This document shows positions 59,334 to 64,000 of a stretch of 64,000 bases of DNA, one piece after another. Numbering within the stretch: the stretch's first letter is position 1; every line of letters begins with the position of its first letter. Made by a program: the position numbers and the translations under genes. The notes below the pieces were generated by a model. That model saw only the letters and a program-made list of their open reading frames with translations, was not told the DNA's origin and made no database searches. The stretch is taken from NCBI RefSeq assembly GCF_018130215.1, contig NZ_JAFCKQ010000021.1:53480-117479 (forward strand). The letters run 5' to 3'. This stretch comes from Bradyrhizobium jicamae (GTDB lineage: Bacteria > Pseudomonadota > Alphaproteobacteria > Rhizobiales > Xanthobacteraceae).

Positions 59334-60351
59334 CCTACGGATCCACCAGATGACTTTCTGCTTCACGTTCGTGACCTCGACCATTGCTTGGTCGGCTCAC
59401 TGGACTGATGCGGAAAGCCTCGGTTTGACTGCGATGGGCGGCTTGTGGGCCCTGAGCTGTCGTTCCGCAAACGGCTCGTTCGTTCATCCATTTGGAAACG
59501 CTCAATCGGCCGGATCGCATGTAATGGGCGTGTCGACGAAGCCGCGTACTGTTGCGACTTGGGCTTCGCCTTGTCGTCCTCGTTGACGTATAGGATCGAG
59601 CCCTTTCCCCGGAGCTTGCGCGGCAAGATTAACACGCGGATGAAGCGGCTCGGCCGGACGGCCACCGCCTGGGCGAATACGGGGCCGGGCCGGACTCATA
59701 CCATGCGCCGCCCGGCCCATACGACGTCGATCGGCCCGCGGTGTCGATGCGGATCCCGCCCTCGATCAGGCAGGAATCCCGGTCCCTGGTGGCGCAGCCG
59801 CCGGGCGGGAAGGCAACGCTTTCGCCGCGCATCCCGGAAGTAGCCGGGCGACTGGAAGAGCGGCGCGAGCGACCCTAAAAGGAAATCGGGCGTCCGCCTG
59901 ACCAGATTCACAAGATCTCGCTCAATGCGGTTTGCAACAAGTTGCGTGGTTTGTTCCCTTAATCGCGCGGGCCCGTTCGCCGCCTTAGTGTCAAGCTGAA
60001 GAACCCGGTGTCGCCTTCGAAGGATGTGCAGAGGACTCAGTCGTTCAGAGATGAGCACGCGGCAATAGCCATCCCATGATCTTCTGATGGGGATCGCGAC
60101 GACTGCCGACGAATGCGTTCTTGTTCTGCTGAGCGGCGGTCCTGGCGAATTCAGAAATCCCCTCCATAGACTGCCGTTTATTCTTCGGAAGCTTCGCCCA
60201 TTGGCGAATGATCCCGGCGCGCTTCGCGTCGCTTCTCCCTTACGTCAGGCATCGGGACGCTCCTTGAAGAGGATTTATTCCGGTCGACCTAGTATTGTTT
60301 GGGCTCACTAGAACTTCAACGCCCAATCAAGAACTTCTAGCCCCTCTGATC
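59334..60351. other. Long stretch without a supported gene; possible decayed gene on the minus strand
   Basis: About 1 kb. On the minus strand consecutive segments in different frames look like real protein: LVANRIERDLVNLVRRTPDF then LLGSLAPLFQSPGYFRDA (about 59990-59835), and ESVAFPPGGCATRDRDSCLI then EGGIRIDTAGRSTSYGPGGA (about 59825-59700). They could be one frameshifted gene of unknown family. I cannot assign a function. Confidence 0.35.
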
Positions 60352-60858
60352 ATGCAGCGCTATACACGGGAGCGAGTCTCATATTGGCTCTGCAGGCCCG
60401 CCGCCCTAGAATTGCGGCATCGCAGGACAGGCGAAATGCAGTATGTTTGCGACGCGCCGAAGGGCAAGACCTGGTTCCGTATCGAGACGGAAGGCGAAGC
60501 GATGCATGAGTCGCGCCTGATGGGCCACACAGTTGAGAAATATTTCCGCCGCGAGCGGGAGAAGGCGGTCCAGTCCTGGCGTCCCGAGCGGCCTAACGCG
60601 ATCGAGCGCGACATCGGCCTCGAGGCCCATGTACAGCGAGAGATGCCGCTTTTCCTCACACTGCGCGACAGCGAGGGCAATGCACTGACTACAGCGATGC
60701 TGCCCCCCGGTGGCAAGAATTGCAGCGGGTTCCGGATCATCATCGTCGCCGCATTCAATGCCGATCCTTATCCTCAGCAGGACACGGCCATCGCTGCACT
60801 GGGAGTGCATTTCGGTCTCACACTCGATCGCAACCGCTGCTTCCCCTACGGCCGCTGA
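60352..60858 (+). CDS. Conserved-looking hypothetical protein
   Basis: A 168-residue protein from ATG 60352 (MQRYTRERVSYWLCRPAALE). It has a sensible amino-acid mix with a middle segment IETEGEAMHESRLMGHTVEK and an RDIGLEAHVQREMPLFLTLR stretch. I recognise no family, though the style fits small Bradyrhizobium proteins. The frame is open upstream to 60295. No signal peptide or membrane helix is seen. The downstream intergenic gap holds a dispersed repeat. Confidence 0.5.
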   Translation: MQRYTRERVSYWLCRPAALELRHRRTGEMQYVCDAPKGKTWFRIETEGEAMHESRLMGHTVEKYFRREREKAVQSWRPERPNAIERDIGLEAHVQREMPLFLTLRDSEGNALTTAMLPPGGKNCSGFRIIIVAAFNADPYPQQDTAIAALGVHFGLTLDRNRCFPYGR

Positions 60859-60903
60859 GGAGCCTGACAAGTATCGCCGCTTGATTGGAGCGTTGTCGGT
60901 TCA

Positions 60904-61001
60904 TGGCCCTTTCCGACCGACCCCAACACCTGCCTGCATCAGGGCGTAAGCCCGACATAGTCGACGCGCGGCGATATCGACGCAAATACCCTTTCCGGAC
61001 A
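60904..61001 (+). repeat. Dispersed intergenic repeat, copy 3
   Basis: TGGCCCTTTCCGACCGACCC followed by CAACACCTG, then TAGTCGACGCGCGGCGATAT and CGACGCAAATACC, ending near CCGGACAT. It is the same family as 23861-23968 (minus orientation) and 55976-56050. Confidence 0.7.
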
Positions 61002-61042
61002 TCGAGCGCGATAGTCTGCATGCCCTCGCGCGCCCCTAGCGC

Positions 61043-61879
61043 CTATTCGACGAACTCCAGGAGAGCGTTCAACGCCACCCTCGCCGGCACGACAAGTTGC
61101 CCCGGACGTTGGACGAACTCGATTTCTCCAGCTTGCAGGGCCTGCGCCACCTTCGTTAGCGACACCGTGCGGAAAGTGAGCCCCGCCATATAGGCTCCGC
61201 GTCCTTCTGCGTTCGGTACTGACGGACCGAACTGATCCTTTAGCGTCGTTTCGGTAATGACTTCGATGTTCGCATTTCCCGCGACCACGTTCTTGCCTCC
61301 CTTGATGTCGCGCACCACCTCCGGCCCGAACATATCGGCATAGAGCTTGGTGCCGGCGACCGGATTGGCGTCGACGATCATCGCGCGGACGACCGCGACG
61401 ACGCCGTTGGCGTGGTGACGCCATTCATCGCGCCACAGCAGATCGCGCGTGAAGTGGTGAATGAAAAAGACCCGGCCATAAGGCACCCCGCCTTCTTTCA
61501 TGCGTACCGCTCGGAAGCGGGCGTCGCGCGCCGCGCCGTCGACTTCCACCGGACGGATGAATTCGAGAGGTGGCTCAACTGGGAGGCCCGCCTTGGAAAG
61601 TGCGTCGTAGGTAGTTGTGGAATCTTCGGTGCCGAACGCGAGTCCATTGAGTCCGAGGGAGTAGCTAAGGAGGTCCCGGCGAATGGTCGCGCCTTTGGGC
61701 ACGGCGATCAGTTCGAGAAAGTCGTTGCCGAACATCGCCAGGTGGTTCATCGAGCCAAGCGAATGGTAGCCACGCGGGGTGAGAGTGAAGCCCAGCCGTC
61801 GATAAGTGTCGGCGGCGTGATCCAGGTCGTCACGCGCATTGATGATCACGTGATCGAGCATCGCGCCTGGTAGTGCCAT
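61043..61879 (-). CDS. VOC-family (glyoxalase-like) protein
   Basis: A protein of about 278 residues with two VOC modules. The first (MLDHVIINARDDLDHAADTY then RRLGFTLTPRGYHSLGSMNH) belongs to the Glyoxalase_3/'glyoxalase-like' subgroup with the putative metal-binding His in MLDHV and in GSMNHLAM; the second begins near VVRAMIVDANPVAGTKLYAD. It may bind a metal and a hydrophobic small molecule. ATG 61879 is preceded by GGAG at about 7 bases; the frame is open to 62020 without family similarity. It stands alone. Confidence 0.8.
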   Translation of the reverse strand: MALPGAMLDHVIINARDDLDHAADTYRRLGFTLTPRGYHSLGSMNHLAMFGNDFLELIAVPKGATIRRDLLSYSLGLNGLAFGTEDSTTTYDALSKAGLPVEPPLEFIRPVEVDGAARDARFRAVRMKEGGVPYGRVFFIHHFTRDLLWRDEWRHHANGVVAVVRAMIVDANPVAGTKLYADMFGPEVVRDIKGGKNVVAGNANIEVITETTLKDQFGPSVPNAEGRGAYMAGLTFRTVSLTKVAQALQAGEIEFVQRPGQLVVPARVALNALLEFVE

Positions 61880-62306
61880 ACTGTGCTCCAGCTTGCCTGC
61901 CCAAATTTCCCTGATAGCTCCCAACCTGGAGCTAATATCCGGGCTTTTCCGGTCTGCTGCAAGAACAGATGCGAGGTTGATGCGCTGGATCCGATCCTCG
62001 GGGGCGTTTCCGACCGACAATCGCGTGGACTACCTGATCCTTGGCAAGATGGTGGCACGATTTTTCATGTGTCATCTTTACGCAAAGCCGGGCAGTCAAT
62101 TCGGCTATCTAGATCAATGATCAAGCGGGCGCGACCATGGATGGTTCGCCGCTCGTGGCAACACGAGCGACTACGGCTTTGTCCAATGCCGTCGCACTAC
62201 GGGCTTGACTGACCGAAAGTCGCTGGTCTTAGGCTACCGGATCCTTGTTGCGGGCCTTACGGTGCCACGATAGGCAGGCGAGCACGCCGATCTGGATATG
62301 AGACGT

Positions 62307-63200
62307 TCAGATTCTCGCCGAAAAGCGGTCGAACGCAGTTAGCGCCTGGATCCGGATTTCGATATCGCTCTGATAGATCGTTTTCTGCAGGTACTCGATT
62401 TCGGTATCCTGATTGCTCTCGTCGACATCGATGTACCACGACCGCGGTCGGCCATCGGCGCCGTCGCTCCAGCGATAGCCGCGCCGCTTGAGCGCGTCCT
62501 TGAGCTCGAATGGCGACTGCTCGGCCCAGATCCGGATCGTCTTGCGGCGTGCACGCTCGAGCAGTACGGAAAGCACGGTACGATCGAGTTGGGGCAGGGT
62601 AATCGCGAGGATTTCGAGTAGCGCTAGGCAATCGTCGACAGCCCGATGTGCCTCGTGAAACAGCCCAGCCTTCATCAGGAGATAGGACAAGCGCGATCCT
62701 TCAAAGCCGTGGCCGCGCCATTCGACCTCGCTAACCGAGCAGGCCCAAGCCTTGTTTATGAACAGAGCCGCGTAACGCTCCATGAATTTGCGGTCGAAAC
62801 CCGCATTATGGGCCACGACCACGACGGCATCGGAGGCGAACTCGTTGATCCGCGCCTCATCCAGGCTGTGGCCTTCGACCATCTCGTCGGTGATGCCAGT
62901 CAGTGCCGTGATCTCGGGGGGAATTGCGATCGATGGCTGATTGAAGCAGCTGAAGGTATCGGTGACCCGGCCGATCCGCCCATCCGCAAGATAAGTGAAC
63001 TTGACCATCCCGAGCTCAATAATCTCGTCGCGGGCCGGATCGAGGCCAGTGGTCTCGACATCGAGCAGGACTGCGGTTTTGGTCGATTGTCCGTCGCTCG
63101 GCGTAAAGTCGGAACGGGGAACCAGCCGGCGCAGCACCCGGTAGTCGGGTGACCGCTCCAGCATGCCGGCGATCTCGGCGAGGGTTGGTTGAATGGTCAT
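62307..63200 (-). CDS. 3'-5' exonuclease (DnaQ/DEDDh family)
   Basis: A 297-residue exonuclease. Exo I is AVLLDVETTGLDPARDEIIE (D-x-E), Exo II is VVVAHNAGFDRKFMERY, and Exo III is HEAHRAVDDCLALLEIL (H-x-x-x-x-D), giving the DEDDh catalytic set. A short N-terminal extension (about 35 residues) and a C-terminal domain of about 90 residues (IWAEQSPFELKDALKRRGYR) with a WSDGADGRPRSWYIDV segment follow the exonuclease core. Such proteins degrade single-stranded DNA or RNA ends, possibly in repair. It is not a polymerase III epsilon subunit, judged by the extra C-terminal domain. Confidence 0.85.
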   Translation of the reverse strand: MTIQPTLAEIAGMLERSPDYRVLRRLVPRSDFTPSDGQSTKTAVLLDVETTGLDPARDEIIELGMVKFTYLADGRIGRVTDTFSCFNQPSIAIPPEITALTGITDEMVEGHSLDEARINEFASDAVVVVAHNAGFDRKFMERYAALFINKAWACSVSEVEWRGHGFEGSRLSYLLMKAGLFHEAHRAVDDCLALLEILAITLPQLDRTVLSVLLERARRKTIRIWAEQSPFELKDALKRRGYRWSDGADGRPRSWYIDVDESNQDTEIEYLQKTIYQSDIEIRIQALTAFDRFSARI

Positions 63201-63555
63201 ATCAGGCGCCGGATGTTCATTCTGGTTGAAAGCTCGCCAATCTAGCCTATCGAACCGGTCCAGGCATTGCAGTGCCTGTGGATAGATCTATTGCGCGTGC
63301 GTGGATGGCTCCGGGTAGGACGGCATCTTTCCCTCCGAACTGGCTGAAAACTCCATCCGGAACGCTTTGCGCGCCGCGGGATGCAGCCGGGCTCTCGTGA
63401 GCCGTGCCACTTCGCGTCACGGATGGGGGCTTCGACCCTCGCGTCGCGACAACGCATGCCTCGATCACGTTATTCGGAAAATACGAAATAAGACTCGACG
63501 AAACACCCAACTCACTTTTATCATGCTGTGCAAAGAGAAAGGTGAGGCGATCGTG
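63201..63555. other. Intergenic stretch, nothing recognised
   Basis: About 355 bases between the exonuclease start and the small membrane protein. Divergent promoters are expected here. No other feature is seen. Confidence 0.35.
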
Positions 63556-63768
63556 ATGGCAAATCATGGGGCCAGGTCTTCGGATCTCGTTGAAATCGCT
63601 CGCAGAAGCGGAGAATTTCGAAAGCACTATGGCGTCGCGCTTGGCGCTTTCCTCTATCTCAGTTCGATCATCGCCGCGCGGCCGCGTTCGATCTGGTGGA
63701 GCGGGGTGCTGACGGCTCTAATTGGCGCGGTCGCGTTGTGGATCAAGAGCCGGGGCAGTGGTGGCTAG
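63556..63768 (+). CDS. Small single-helix membrane protein
   Basis: A 70-residue protein beginning MANHGARSSDLVEIARRSGE, followed by a hydrophobic part (FLYLSSIIAARPRSIWWSGV then LTALIGAVALWI) and a short basic tail. I associate this kind of small protein with Bradyrhizobium; its function is unknown. ATG 63556 has a GGTGAGG site upstream; the frame is open further upstream to an ATG at 63523. Confidence 0.5.
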   Translation: MANHGARSSDLVEIARRSGEFRKHYGVALGAFLYLSSIIAARPRSIWWSGVLTALIGAVALWIKSRGSGG

Positions 63769-64000
63769 CAAGCGATGCTGTTTAGTATGCTTGGGCAGCA
63801 AAGAGGCACCGCTGTCCAGCGTTCAAAAAGGCGGGAGCTCGGTGGACAAACTGGCAGCTCGTGGCGCAAGCCGGACGTTCGGCCGGTCCGGCATGCCTCA
63901 TACGGGCCGGGAGCCAACATTAAACCTTCTACGATCGTTGGAGTGGGAAAGCTTAAATCGATGGGGTGTACGAGCCTCGGCGCGTCAGGTGTAGCCATCG

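Noticed and set aside
1..64000. tRNA, rRNA and CRISPR arrays
   Set aside because: I saw no regularly spaced repeats and no cloverleaf or rRNA-like segment; a dedicated RNA search could still find small RNAs.

Overview
The window looks like a piece of a Bradyrhizobium-type alphaproteobacterial chromosome, an inference from gene content and protein style, since no rRNA or tRNA is present. Pointers are the GC-rich codon use, several small proteins of a kind I associate with Bradyrhizobium, cyclase-TPR proteins, solitary periplasmic binding proteins and many CoA-ligase/crotonase/thiolase catabolic genes. The region has clearly decayed by recombination: an integrase remnant, a toxin-antitoxin pair with a truncated toxin, and at least eight further gene fragments or frameshifted genes lie between intact operons.

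Layout. 0-4.3 kb: end of a transporter, a lipocalin-like protein, a methyltransferase, an AbiE-type antitoxin with a cut-off toxin, and a broken tyrosine recombinase. 4.3-16.6 kb: a compact catabolic cluster: crotonase, molybdenum hydroxylase (FAD, 2Fe-2S and Mo subunits), lactonase-like metallo-hydrolase, an SDR lacking its catalytic Tyr/Lys, acyl-CoA ligase, a tandem-fused HxlR regulator on the other strand, a LivK-type binding protein, a 4-hydroxybutyryl-CoA dehydratase-like [4Fe-4S] flavoprotein and a CoxG-like protein. A direct-repeat motif occurs once before the first gene and twice before the binding-protein gene, so both units are probably controlled by the HxlR protein. 16.6-29 kb: alcohol dehydrogenase, remnants, HdeA-like protein, a sensor kinase, a cupin, a LuxR-type regulator with a dead hydrolase domain, a frameshifted S53 peptidase, small proteins and an AraC regulator. 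29-36 kb: fatty acyl-CoA ligase, acyl-CoA dehydrogenase and SDR remnants, an ionotropic-glutamate-receptor-like protein and a cyclase-TPR protein.

36-49.6 kb: a second catabolic region: biotin-dependent acyl-CoA carboxylase (two subunits), a thiolase-fold/DUF35 pair, two acyl-CoA ligases, two crotonases and a TetR regulator. Three near-identical palindromes (TTCTAACANNTGTTAGAA) sit at its promoters, defining a local regulon. 50-64 kb: an amidohydrolase / acyl-CoA ligase / maleate-isomerase-like group, a phosphotransferase, a second cyclase-TPR protein, a VOC-family protein, a DnaQ-type exonuclease and small hypothetical proteins.

The most interesting system is the 4.3-16.6 kb cluster. It combines activation to a CoA thioester, Mo-dependent hydroxylation, lactone opening and 4-hydroxyacyl-CoA dehydration, and fits no complete pathway I can name; a furoate-like heteroaromatic acid or a gamma-lactone/4-hydroxy acid is the best guess for its substrate.
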